From: Photorhabdus asymbiotica | GTDB taxonomy: Bacteria; Pseudomonadota; Gammaproteobacteria; Enterobacterales; Enterobacteriaceae | Assembly (NCBI RefSeq): GCF_003634575.1 | Contig: NZ_RBLJ01000001.1 | Span: 62,001-126,000, forward strand | DNA: 64,000 bases | Direction of reading: 5' to 3' | Shown: positions 1 through 8,112 of the stretch, one piece after another | How positions within the stretch are numbered: the first letter of the stretch is position 1 | How the letters are laid out: each line of letters begins with the position of its first letter | Position numbers and translations under genes: made by a program | Notes under the pieces: generated by a model | Told to the model about the DNA's origin: nothing | Database searches by the model: none | Seen by the model: the letters and a program-made list of their open reading frames with translations, nothing else

Positions 1-1
1 T

Positions 2-1018
2 TGCTATATCATACCTTTAGTTAGCGTGAAAAAAGAGGATGCTGCGATTGAGTTAACAAAATTACCTGAATTAATTGAAAGACAACAAGAGATTACGTTA
101 ATCGTCTGCCCGGAGGACGATAAGACGCTCACTGTTGATAGCAGTAAAAAATCGGATGTTTATAACAGCATCAATACATTATTGAGTAATAAGGTAGGTT
201 ATTTTCTCATTGCAGATTCAGATGATGGCAAAGCAGTTCCTGATACGTTGCCGGAAAAAACTGCGGTCTATTATCCTGGTTTACTAACTTCTTTTACACA
301 ACGCTATGCCCGACCTGCCGATTCTGCTATCAAAGTGACCGGTATTACAAATATATCAACTCTGGCTGATATTCACACCAACTTGGCCGATGACTACTCA
401 ACAGCAAGTCAGGTTATTAATGATGTTTTGGAAAAAAATAATAAGCTCGCATCGTCTCCCATTATTTTACCTCCCAGCGCCGCTGTTGCTGGTGCTTATG
501 CCGCTGTTGATGTGAGTCGTGGTGTTTGGAAAGCACCTGCGAATGTGATGTTAAGTAATGCCACGCCAATCATTAGTATTTCCGATGCGGAACAAGGTGT
601 GATGAACCCATTAGGTATTAATGCTATTCGTAGTTTTACTGGTAGAGGTACTTTGATTTGGGGAGCTCGTACTCTGGATAAAACGGATAACTGGCGCTAT
701 GTTCCTGTACGTCGTTTATTCAATAGCGCAGAGCGAGATATTAAGTTAGCAATGCGTTTTGCAGTTTTTGAGCCTAACTCCCAACCAATTTGGGAAAAGG
801 TCAAGGCTGCTATCAATAGCTATTTGCAGTCACTTTGGCAGCAAGGTGCACTGCAAGGCAATAAACCCGATGAAGCCTGGTTTGTACAAATTGGTAAAGG
901 CGTGACCATGACAGATGATGATATTAAGAATGGGAGAATGATTATCAAAATCGGCATGGCGGCAGTACGTCCGGCAGAATTCATTATTTTACAGTTTACG
1001 CAGAATATCGCCCAGTAA
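2..1018 (+). CDS. pvc3: PVC contractile sheath protein Pvc3 (5' partial)
   Basis: A T4 gp18-type sheath subunit of a Photorhabdus virulence cassette. Sheath subunits wrap the inner tube and contract to drive it into the target cell. The frame is open to the first bases of the window, so the gene begins upstream and any GTG or ATG near base 26 is an internal codon. The C-terminal half shows features shared with the next gene: a segment with GVWKAPAN, then RGTLIWGARTL, WRYVPVRRLF and the late PAEFIILQF strand that belongs to the sheath inner domain. PVCs carry three sheath paralogues (pvc2-pvc4). This one is called pvc3 because one more sheath gene and then the tube gene follow. It is separated from pvc4 by a nested ERIC insertion. 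Confidence 0.88.
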   Translation, partial: CYIIPLVSVKKEDAAIELTKLPELIERQQEITLIVCPEDDKTLTVDSSKKSDVYNSINTLLSNKVGYFLIADSDDGKAVPDTLPEKTAVYYPGLLTSFTQRYARPADSAIKVTGITNISTLADIHTNLADDYSTASQVINDVLEKNNKLASSPIILPPSAAVAGAYAAVDVSRGVWKAPANVMLSNATPIISISDAEQGVMNPLGINAIRSFTGRGTLIWGARTLDKTDNWRYVPVRRLFNSAERDIKLAMRFAVFEPNSQPIWEKVKAAINSYLQSLWQQGALQGNKPDEAWFVQIGKGVTMTDDDIKNGRMIIKIGMAAVRPAEFIILQFTQNIAQ

Positions 1019-1026
1019 CTTAGGTC

Positions 1027-1278
1027 TATACCCTATAGATTTCAAGATGCATCGCGGCGGCAAGGGAGCGAATCCCCGGGAGCATATACCCAATAGATTT
1101 CAAGTTGCAGTGCGGCGGCAAGTGAACGCATCCCCAGGAGCATAGATAACTATGTGACTGGGGTAAGTGAACGCAGCCAACAAAGCAGCAGCTTGAAAGA
1201 TGAAGGGTATAGATAACGATGTGACCGGGGTGAGTGAGTGCAGCCAACAAAGAGGCAACTTGAAAGATAACGGGTATA
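1027..1278 (+). repeat. Outer ERIC element interrupted by a second ERIC
   Basis: The left part (1027-1086) and right part (1212-1278) together give a 127-bp ERIC-type repeat. They show the TATACCC and GGGTATA ends, and the core GAATCCCC/GGGAGCATA joined to GATAACGATGTGACCGGGG. The element is split at the central CATA by another full ERIC at 1085-1211. It lies between pvc3 and pvc4 inside the operon. Minus-strand ORFs across it are artefacts of the repeat. Confidence 0.92.
1085..1211 (+). repeat. Inner ERIC element inserted at a TA
   Basis: A complete 127-bp copy starting TATACCC and ending GGGTATA, with the core CATCCCCAGGAGCATAGATAAC and GTGACTGGGGTAAGTG. It sits inside the outer ERIC with the TA dinucleotide present on both sides, which fits the TA target duplication described for ERIC elements. 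Confidence 0.92.
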
Positions 1279-1325
1279 TTTAATATGGGCGATTTATTGC
1301 CCATTTTTGTGAAAGGAAATGAGTT

Positions 1326-2492
1326 ATGTCGCCAACGCTACCCGGTGTAACGATGACTCAGGCGCAGATAACAGCGTTCGGTGTCAGTACATTAAATATG
1401 CCCGTATTCATAGGGTATTGTACGAGATTGCCTGCCTTTTCAGCGCCTGTAAAAGTAAACAGTTTAGCTGAAACAGAACAAATAATAGGGAAAGAAGGGC
1501 GTTTGTATGCTCTATTGCGCCACTTTTTCGATAACGATGGGATACAAGCTTTTATTCTGTCGTTAGGCGCACCTGCTGGGGAAAATGCTAATAGTTGGCT
1601 TGAGGCATTACAACAGCCCGATTTGTATGCGGCTGTTGCAGCAGAGCCGCTAATTACACTTTTAGCCGTCGTTGAGGCAAGTGAACTGAACCAAAAAGAA
1701 GGTAATGAGGCTGTGGAAGCTTGGCGACAGTACTGGAAAGCAGTATTAGCGTTATGTCAGGCACGCAGTGACTTGTTTGCCATATTGGAGGCACCAGATG
1801 ATACCGCATTAATCAAGCGTAGTTTGCAGGATTTTCATCATAAGGCACGTCAGTTTGGCGCTCTCTACTGGCCAAGGCTAGAAACATCTTATCAATCCTC
1901 TCAGTTAAAAATTTTGTCTCCTATTGGTGCAGTAGCAGCGGTTATTCAAAGTAATGATGTCCGGCGAGGGGTAGGACATGCACCTGCCAATATAGCGTTA
2001 AAACAGACGATTCGCCCGATAAAGTCCCGCCTGGAATTAGAAGAGTTGTATGAAGAATCGGATGGTTCACTGAATCTGATTTGTAGTTTTCCAGCTCGTG
2101 GTACTCGTATTTGGGGATGTCGTACGTTGGCGGGTATTGATTCACCTTGGCGTTATATTCAAACCCGATTATTGACTTCACACGTGGAAAGGCAACTCAG
2201 CCAGTTAGGGTGCATGTTGATGTTTGAACCTAATAACGCAGTCACTTGGATGAAGTTTAAAGGCCATGCTGGGAATCTATTAAGGCAGCTTTGGTTACAA
2301 GGGGTGCTGTATGGGCAGCGTGAAGATGAAGCCTTTTCCGTTGAAATAGATGAAAACGAAACGATGACTCGCCAGGATATTGATGAAGGCAGAATGATTG
2401 CTCGTATTCATTTGGCATTGTTAGCACCGGCAGAGTTTATCGCTGTGACTTTGAATTTTGATACTCGCTCAGGCATTGCGACGAGTACATAA
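1326..2492 (+). CDS. pvc4: PVC contractile sheath protein Pvc4
   Basis: Third sheath paralogue of the injection system, 388 aa. It begins with the short N-terminal strand PTLPGVTMTQ, followed by the insertion domain. The C-terminal half has the conserved sheath signatures GVGHAPANIAL, RGTRIWGCRTLAG, WRYIQTRLL, LMFEPNN and LAPAEFIAVTL, which match the corresponding blocks of the preceding gene. The start ATG follows a good ribosome site (AAAGGAAATGAGTT). In related particles the sheath is a mixture of paralogues and the minor ones contact the baseplate or cap, which is plausible here. The gene is 17 bases upstream of the tube gene. Confidence 0.9.
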   Translation: MSPTLPGVTMTQAQITAFGVSTLNMPVFIGYCTRLPAFSAPVKVNSLAETEQIIGKEGRLYALLRHFFDNDGIQAFILSLGAPAGENANSWLEALQQPDLYAAVAAEPLITLLAVVEASELNQKEGNEAVEAWRQYWKAVLALCQARSDLFAILEAPDDTALIKRSLQDFHHKARQFGALYWPRLETSYQSSQLKILSPIGAVAAVIQSNDVRRGVGHAPANIALKQTIRPIKSRLELEELYEESDGSLNLICSFPARGTRIWGCRTLAGIDSPWRYIQTRLLTSHVERQLSQLGCMLMFEPNNAVTWMKFKGHAGNLLRQLWLQGVLYGQREDEAFSVEIDENETMTRQDIDEGRMIARIHLALLAPAEFIAVTLNFDTRSGIATST

Positions 2493-2509
2493 TAAATCGG
2501 AATATCTCC

Positions 2510-2980
2510 ATGACACTACCAGCAGAGCTTTATACCCCAGCGGTTTCACATCGTTTTATTGTTAATTTTCTTTTTAAAGGTTTACTTCCTTCTCCCGTAG
2601 ATATTCGATTTCAACGTGTTTCTGGTTTAGGGCGTGAGTTACAGGTTGAACAGCGCCATCAGGGGGGAGAAAACGCACGGAATCATTGGTTGGCTGAACG
2701 TATACAGCATAATAGCTTGATATTAGAAAGAGGGGTTATGGTCGTTACCCCTTTAACACTGATGTTTGATCAGGTGATGCGGGGGGAAACTCTCAATTGG
2801 GCAGATGTGGTAATTATTCTTCTCGATCAGGCTCAACGTCCGATAACAAGTTGGACCTTGAGTCATGCGCTACCGGTTCGCTGGCAAACAGGAGATTTAG
2901 ATGCCAACAGTAACCAAGTGCTGATTAACACCTTAGAGCTGCGTTATGAAGATATGCGCATTATAGGGGTAAAATTATGA
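2510..2980 (+). CDS. pvc5: PVC inner tube protein Pvc5 (gp19/Hcp-like)
   Basis: 156-aa tube protein of the T4 gp19 family. It opens with YTPAVSHRFIVNFLFKG and carries the typical RVSGLGRELQVE and LILERGVM strands of the tube beta-barrel, then a C-terminal LELRYEDMRII. Tube proteins stack as hexameric rings inside the sheath. PVCs have two tube genes: pvc1 lies outside this window, and Pvc5 in related systems forms the first ring above the spike. It overlaps pvc6 by four bases (ATGA), so the two are translationally coupled. Confidence 0.92.
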   Translation: MTLPAELYTPAVSHRFIVNFLFKGLLPSPVDIRFQRVSGLGRELQVEQRHQGGENARNHWLAERIQHNSLILERGVMVVTPLTLMFDQVMRGETLNWADVVIILLDQAQRPITSWTLSHALPVRWQTGDLDANSNQVLINTLELRYEDMRIIGVKL

Positions 2981-3159
2981 CTATCGAAATCCGTGAACTC
3001 ATTGTTCAAGCCCGTGTTGTCGGGACTGATACCAAAACAACACGAACCGTTCCTTTATCTATTGTGCAAATGGAAACACTTATAGAACAACGTCTGGTTG
3101 AAAAAGTGAAGCGGGAGATATTAGACGTACTCCGGGAAGAACAAGGTGGTGGGTTATGA
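2977..3159 (+). CDS. pvc6: Small PVC protein Pvc6 (DUF5908-like)
   Basis: A 60-aa protein of the small family found at this position in PVC and Afp clusters. It has a short beta-like start (MTIEIRELIVQARV) and a charged amphipathic helix (METLIEQRLVEKVKREILDVLREEQ). Its role in the particle is not well defined. It is probably an assembly or baseplate-associated component. Four-base overlaps on both sides (with pvc5 and pvc7) show it is a real, coupled cistron despite its size. Confidence 0.85.
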   Translation: MTIEIRELIVQARVVGTDTKTTRTVPLSIVQMETLIEQRLVEKVKREILDVLREEQGGGL

Positions 3160-3839
3160 GCTTGCTTGAACGAGGTCTGGCTAAACTCACGATTACGGGT
3201 TGGAAGGAGCGTGAGCGTAAACATCAGATTGGTAAACTAGAAGCAATGTATAACCCGGAAACACTTCAACTGGATTATCAAACTGATTATCTCCCTGATG
3301 TTAGCAATAATCAGGTAACAGTGAGTAACCGCTACGTTTTGTCAAAGCCCGCAGGGTTAACACTATCCTTGTTATTTGATGCCAATATGGCTGGTCTTAC
3401 GACAACCGTCGAGTCCCAAATCACTACCCTCAAATCGCTTTGTTTAGTTAATGCAAGTACTGATGAACCCAATTTTTTGGAAATTAATTGGGGGGCAATG
3501 CGTTGGGAAAATAAAAATTATTTTGTTGGTCGGGCTAGTGGATTGTCTCTGACTTATTTGCGCTTTGATCGTAACGCAACACCATTGCGTGTGAGTGCGC
3601 AGCTCACATTAGTCGCAGATGAAAGCTTTGTGCTCCAGGATAACCAAGCCAAGTTAGATGCGCCGCCGGTATCAGTAGTTAATGTCCCGGATCTGACTTC
3701 ATTACCTGCACTGGCGAATATCGCTAGCGTAACCACTATGTTGGGAGTGGATTATTTAATGTTAGCCCGCACCAATGATATGGATAATTTGGATGATATG
3801 CAGCCAGGTCAGACATTGCGAACACCGGAGGCATCATGA
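3156..3839 (+). CDS. pvc7: PVC baseplate hub protein Pvc7 (LysM-like)
   Basis: 227-aa baseplate protein of the T4 gp53/LysM type. The N-terminal half (AMYNPETLQLDYQTDY) is typical of contractile-system hub proteins. The C-terminus (residues about 180-227, ending YLMLARTNDMDNLDDMQPGQTLRTP) looks like a LysM-type module. In contractile systems this protein links the hub to the wedge. The start overlaps the pvc6 stop (ATGA) and the stop overlaps the pvc8 start. Confidence 0.87.
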   Translation: MSLLERGLAKLTITGWKERERKHQIGKLEAMYNPETLQLDYQTDYLPDVSNNQVTVSNRYVLSKPAGLTLSLLFDANMAGLTTTVESQITTLKSLCLVNASTDEPNFLEINWGAMRWENKNYFVGRASGLSLTYLRFDRNATPLRVSAQLTLVADESFVLQDNQAKLDAPPVSVVNVPDLTSLPALANIASVTTMLGVDYLMLARTNDMDNLDDMQPGQTLRTPEAS

Positions 3840-5392
3840 GTTTTTTAGATAACAGTAACTTCAAGCCATCAGATATCAAACTGTTCGTTAACATTCAGGG
3901 AGTGGAGAAGGAACTCAACGAACTGATAGTAAGCGAATTGAAAATCTCCCGACGTATCAATGCCATTCCGCAGGCAGTTGTAAAGCTAAGAGCGAAAGAG
4001 AGTGAAAGTGGTGTATATCAGTCTGATGTACAGCGGATGTTGAAGAGTTGCCGTCCGGGAGTAAAGGCAGAGCTTCGTATTTTGAATACCCGGCTATTCA
4101 GTGGCGATATTGTGCAGCAAAAAACAGAGTTAGTGTATGCGAAAACACACACTATCAAATTGGTGCTACGCCATGACTTACAGCGCATCACCGGTAATTT
4201 TCGTACCAGAGTGTTTGCGAATACCCGTGATCGTAAAGTGATAGCCGATCTATTGAATACCGCAACATTAAAGCCGGCATTTTCGGGGACATCACATTGG
4301 GATATAGATCATGAGCAACTGGTTCAGTATCGTTGCAGTGATTGGCAATTTTTGTTGCAACGGCTCTATGCTACGAATAGCTGGTTGTTAGCTGAAGAAG
4401 ATAAAGATAACACTCAGGGGAAAGTGACCATTATTGCTCCAAATTCTTTGCCCCTGAATGAGCGTTGGACACTGCAACATCAGGCTGATCATCAGGCTAT
4501 CCGGCTTTACAGCACGGAGCTGATGCTGGATAACCGGTTTGATACAGCGGAGGCTGTTGTTAGTGCTTGGGATATTGATGATCAGGCATTACTCGTGGCG
4601 TGGAAAGAAACCCTTAGTCAAGTTGGGAAAGATGCGTTAGCGTCAGATAATTTTAGCCAGACAAATAAAGATTCGAGTGAACTGTTATTAAGTTGTCCGC
4701 TCTCTACAAAAGAAGTTCAATTTTTAACGCGTAGCCAATTAGTCATGCGGCGCTTGACGGCCGTTCGTGGTTCACTGAAGGTTGAAGGCAGTACTAAGTA
4801 CCGTTTAGGGCATGAACTGATGTTGTCAGGTTTTGGTGAAAATATGGATGGCTCACAAATACTGACGGGAGTGGATCATCGAATAACGGCAGAAGAAAGT
4901 TGGAAAACAACCTTACATGTGGGATTAGAACTGCCGTTAAAGGCAGAGTATGTCACTCAGGTTAACGGTGTTCATATCGGCAAGGTTGCTGATTATCAAT
5001 CAGATAGCAAAAAATGGGATCGTATTCCTGTTTTGATCCCTGCATTTGGAACGAATATTCCCTTGTTTGCCCGATTGGGAAAACCCTACGCCAGCCACCA
5101 AAGTGGATTTTGTTTCTATCCTGAAACGGGTGATGAAGTCATTCTCAGTTTTTTGGAAGGGGACCCTCGTTATCCTGTCATTATTGATTCCCTGCATAAT
5201 CCTAAACAACAGACTCCATTGCAAATCAGCAAAGAGAATAATCTCAAAATGTTGATGATTAAGCAGAGCGATAAAGATGAGCAACAATTGTTATTTGATA
5301 GCCAGCAACAAACAGTCGCGTTAATCGGTAAGAAAAATATCGAGGTTAAAGGTGAGTATATCAACCTGACTAAATCAAAGGGGACTCGATAA
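3836..5392 (+). CDS. pvc8: PVC central spike protein Pvc8 (VgrG-like)
   Basis: 518-aa spike protein combining gp27-like and gp5-like regions, as in VgrG of type VI secretion. The N-terminal two thirds form the hub barrels (LVQYRCSDWQFLLQRLYATNSW is the characteristic VgrG block). The region from about residue 380 has the OB-fold signature with FARLGKPYASHQSGFCFYPE and GDEVILSFLEGDPRYPVIID. The C-terminus would make the beta-helical needle (VALIGKKNIEVKGEYINL). It sits under the tube and carries the PAAR-like tip encoded by pvc10. Confidence 0.93.
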   Translation: MSFLDNSNFKPSDIKLFVNIQGVEKELNELIVSELKISRRINAIPQAVVKLRAKESESGVYQSDVQRMLKSCRPGVKAELRILNTRLFSGDIVQQKTELVYAKTHTIKLVLRHDLQRITGNFRTRVFANTRDRKVIADLLNTATLKPAFSGTSHWDIDHEQLVQYRCSDWQFLLQRLYATNSWLLAEEDKDNTQGKVTIIAPNSLPLNERWTLQHQADHQAIRLYSTELMLDNRFDTAEAVVSAWDIDDQALLVAWKETLSQVGKDALASDNFSQTNKDSSELLLSCPLSTKEVQFLTRSQLVMRRLTAVRGSLKVEGSTKYRLGHELMLSGFGENMDGSQILTGVDHRITAEESWKTTLHVGLELPLKAEYVTQVNGVHIGKVADYQSDSKKWDRIPVLIPAFGTNIPLFARLGKPYASHQSGFCFYPETGDEVILSFLEGDPRYPVIIDSLHNPKQQTPLQISKENNLKMLMIKQSDKDEQQLLFDSQQQTVALIGKKNIEVKGEYINLTKSKGTR

Positions 5393-5838
5393 TGGCAAAT
5401 ACGCTTATTGGCCAGGTATATGGTCAAGGATGGGCTTTTCCCATTAAATTTATTCCTGATAATAAAGAAACCGCAGATCAAACAGCCGGTATTGTTATGG
5501 CTCAAGGGATTGAAGATGTCAGTCAATCGCTGGAAATATTATTTCTTACCGAGCCTGGCGAACGAATTATGCGTGAAGATTTTGGTTGTGGTTTACAAGA
5601 TTTTGTTTTTGAAAATATTAGTGATACGCTAATTTCTGCCATCAAAAATCGTATTCAGCAAGCAATATTACGTTATGAACCTCGCGCATATTTATTGAAC
5701 GTTGATATTCAAACCAAAGAAAACCAACCTGGACATCTGCTCATTCAGATTAATTGGAAATTACGTGGTAGTGATATATCTCAGCGTTTAGACGGAGTGC
5801 TTAGACTCCATTCAGGTCAAGCATTGGAACTGTTATGA
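5392..5838 (+). CDS. pvc9: PVC baseplate wedge protein Pvc9 (gp25-like)
   Basis: 148-aa member of the GPW/gp25 lysozyme-like baseplate family. The family core is clear: EDVSQSLEILFLTEPGERIMREDFGCGLQDFVFE, with the conserved PGER and the following FGCG. This is the wedge protein that nucleates sheath polymerisation in T4 and in R-type pyocins. Its ATG shares one base with the pvc8 stop codon (TAATG), and its own end overlaps pvc10 by four bases. Confidence 0.94.
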   Translation: MANTLIGQVYGQGWAFPIKFIPDNKETADQTAGIVMAQGIEDVSQSLEILFLTEPGERIMREDFGCGLQDFVFENISDTLISAIKNRIQQAILRYEPRAYLLNVDIQTKENQPGHLLIQINWKLRGSDISQRLDGVLRLHSGQALELL

Positions 5839-6260
5839 CCAATTATATTATTATCGACGGGGATCTCATTCAAATAAATCCCAAATTTGAGGGTGATCGA
5901 ACTCTTACGATTAATGGTATTCCTAAAATAAGCGGGAATGGAGATGCGCAAATTGAAGGAAAAAATATTTGTGTGTCAGGTGATCACTTAACTGTCTCAA
6001 TTCCAGCCATTTATATAACCTCCAGACATCCTGTTGCAGGTAGTGGAAAAGTGAAAATTACAAATTTATCTGACGACCAACTAGCAGAATTTTGTGTTAG
6101 TGGGGATGTTGTGATTATTGAAGGCAGTCAGTTTGAAGCTCAGTTTACACCGGATAAGCCGGCCACTAATCCAAGTAACCAAGATGCAGATAATCCTGCG
6201 CCTTCGAATGGGAGTGGGAGATTTATACACTCACAGAACTTCGTTAAGGCAGAAAAATAA
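5835..6260 (+). CDS. pvc10: PVC spike tip protein Pvc10 (PAAR-like)
   Basis: 141-aa protein at the position of the spike-tip gene. It is rich in short beta-strands and Gly/Asn turns (NPKFEGDRTLTINGIPKISGNGDAQ), as expected of a sharp beta-structured cap on the Pvc8 needle. The last 30 residues are Pro/Asn/Ser-rich and probably disordered. No enzymatic motif is seen. The assignment rests on position and general composition, as PAAR motifs are weak in this lineage. Confidence 0.8.
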   Translation: MTNYIIIDGDLIQINPKFEGDRTLTINGIPKISGNGDAQIEGKNICVSGDHLTVSIPAIYITSRHPVAGSGKVKITNLSDDQLAEFCVSGDVVIIEGSQFEAQFTPDKPATNPSNQDADNPAPSNGSGRFIHSQNFVKAEK

Positions 6261-6312
6261 AAAATTTTGCCGAAGCGGTTAATAAGTATGAATAAGCGGG
6301 GCGGATAAAAAC

Positions 6313-8112
6313 ATGGATCTTGCTGAATTAAATAATACGTTGATGAATGACTTACCAACGACCAATTTTAAGTTAGAAACAAAGGACCCATTAACGCAAT
6401 TAAAGTGGTTACAACGTTATACAGAAAATATTCGTTTTTATGCGAATGATGATTATTTCTGGCATCAATTCTGGTTCTTAAAAAATCACACACCAGAAGC
6501 GCTCTTTGCTCGTTTGCAAGGTGAAACGTTGGCTGATGGAGAATTGCCTCCTCATCAAGCGCTATTGCTGGCCTTTTTACAACAGCTTAAGACGCCAGGA
6601 ATCATGCTTGATACTTTTTCAGCCCGTCATCGGCAATTGTACTATCAGGAATTGCTAGGGATAACGCAGAAAGATGCACAACCTGATCATGTGGCGCTTG
6701 GCGTGGTATTAAGTACTGGTATTGCAGAATATTTATTACCGACAGGCACATTAGTGGATGGTGGACAAGACAGCAGCGGAAATTCACTGCAATATGCGTT
6801 GGATACCGATTTATTGGTTAATCCAGGGCAATTAACAGATGTTCGCTACAGCTATTTGGATCATAAGACCTATAAAATCTTCATCTTGCAAGATGATAAA
6901 GCGAATATCAGTTGGCCCTCTTCAGGCGCTCGTTTATTTGTAGCACCTGAGGGCAACGGACAGGAAAAGGCACCTGAACAAAAGTTGGCACTTTACCTGG
7001 GATTTGATGATATACAGCCAGGGCAAACTCTTTCTTTATTTTGGCAATTCATTGCATCAACTCCCCTGACATTAAAATGGTTTTATCTGAACGAGATAAA
7101 TAACTGGGTGAAGCTAGATAGTGTCAGAGATAACACGGATGGCTTTTTTATCAGTGGATTATGGCAAGCGATATTACCTGATGATGCGGTGAAAATGTAT
7201 TTTCCAGAGACAACTTCTGTAAAACGCTACTGGATTAAAGCTGAGGTGGAATCGCTTACTGAATCTGGCGATTTGTGGCAACCGCTATTAGAAGGCATCT
7301 TGTATAACGCTCAAACAGCAACGCTGGTTGATGCAGACAACACAGATGAAAAGCACTTTCATGATGGGCTGATGCCTTTTAGCGTGCAGCATTTGGTCAA
7401 CACCGTTTCAGAGGTAAAAAAAATTGAGCAGCCCTGGTCTTCTTGGGGGGGAACGCCACAGGAAGACACTACTGATTTCTTCCATCGAGCGGCAACACGT
7501 CTTCAGCATCGCCAGCGTGCGTTAACTTGGGATAACCAAATTGCCATGTTGAAGGCTGAATTTCCGCGGATTTATGATGTCATCTCACCAAATATCACGT
7601 GGATGAACCAACTTCAGACATCAAATACGCAAACGCTGATCGTTATTCCTGATGTGAACTACAGCGACAACAAGGATCGCTTACGGCCACAATTCAGCCC
7701 TGCCAGCTTGCGACAAATGAGTGACTGGTTACAGATTCACACTAGCGCATGGGCGAATCCACAAGTGGAAAATCCAATTTATATTGATGTCTCTGTGACC
7801 TATGAGGTGCAATTTAGTGCGGGTGTGAATCCTGATTATGCCCTCCGGCAATTACAACAATGGTTGAGTTCAATTTATATGCCATGGTATCACGCAGATA
7901 AAAAAGGTGTTGCCGCTGGCGATCAAATCGATTTTTACCAACTGTTTGCAGATATTCAGCGAGTACCTTACGTGGAGCATGTCAAAACATTGACATTGAC
8001 CACAAAAGACACCTCATTAACCAATGGCGGGGTTATTAAGGCACAGCAAAATGAAGTGCTGGTGTTGGTATGGCAACAAGGAGAACAAATTAGGCAGGGA
8101 GAATCGAAATGA
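6313..8112 (+). CDS. pvc11: PVC baseplate wedge protein Pvc11 (gp6/J-like)
   Basis: 599-aa baseplate J/gp6-type protein. The central part has the baseplate-J pattern with ATLVDADNTDEKHFHDGLMPF, then FHRAATRLQHRQRALTWDNQIAML and FPRIYDVISPN. The C-terminal part, with VSVTYEVQFSAGVNPDYALRQLQQWL, is the dimerisation arm. This subunit forms the ring of the baseplate that holds the sheath trigger. A 52-base gap separates it from pvc10, and it overlaps pvc12 by four bases. Confidence 0.9.
   Translation: MDLAELNNTLMNDLPTTNFKLETKDPLTQLKWLQRYTENIRFYANDDYFWHQFWFLKNHTPEALFARLQGETLADGELPPHQALLLAFLQQLKTPGIMLDTFSARHRQLYYQELLGITQKDAQPDHVALGVVLSTGIAEYLLPTGTLVDGGQDSSGNSLQYALDTDLLVNPGQLTDVRYSYLDHKTYKIFILQDDKANISWPSSGARLFVAPEGNGQEKAPEQKLALYLGFDDIQPGQTLSLFWQFIASTPLTLKWFYLNEINNWVKLDSVRDNTDGFFISGLWQAILPDDAVKMYFPETTSVKRYWIKAEVESLTESGDLWQPLLEGILYNAQTATLVDADNTDEKHFHDGLMPFSVQHLVNTVSEVKKIEQPWSSWGGTPQEDTTDFFHRAATRLQHRQRALTWDNQIAMLKAEFPRIYDVISPNITWMNQLQTSNTQTLIVIPDVNYSDNKDRLRPQFSPASLRQMSDWLQIHTSAWANPQVENPIYIDVSVTYEVQFSAGVNPDYALRQLQQWLSSIYMPWYHADKKGVAAGDQIDFYQLFADIQRVPYVEHVKTLTLTTKDTSLTNGGVIKAQQNEVLVLVWQQGEQIRQGESK

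Noticed and set aside
1026-1304. 92-aa minus-strand ORF
   Set aside because: It is a translation of the nested ERIC repeat. Similar peptides appear at the other ERIC copies, and there is no ribosome site.
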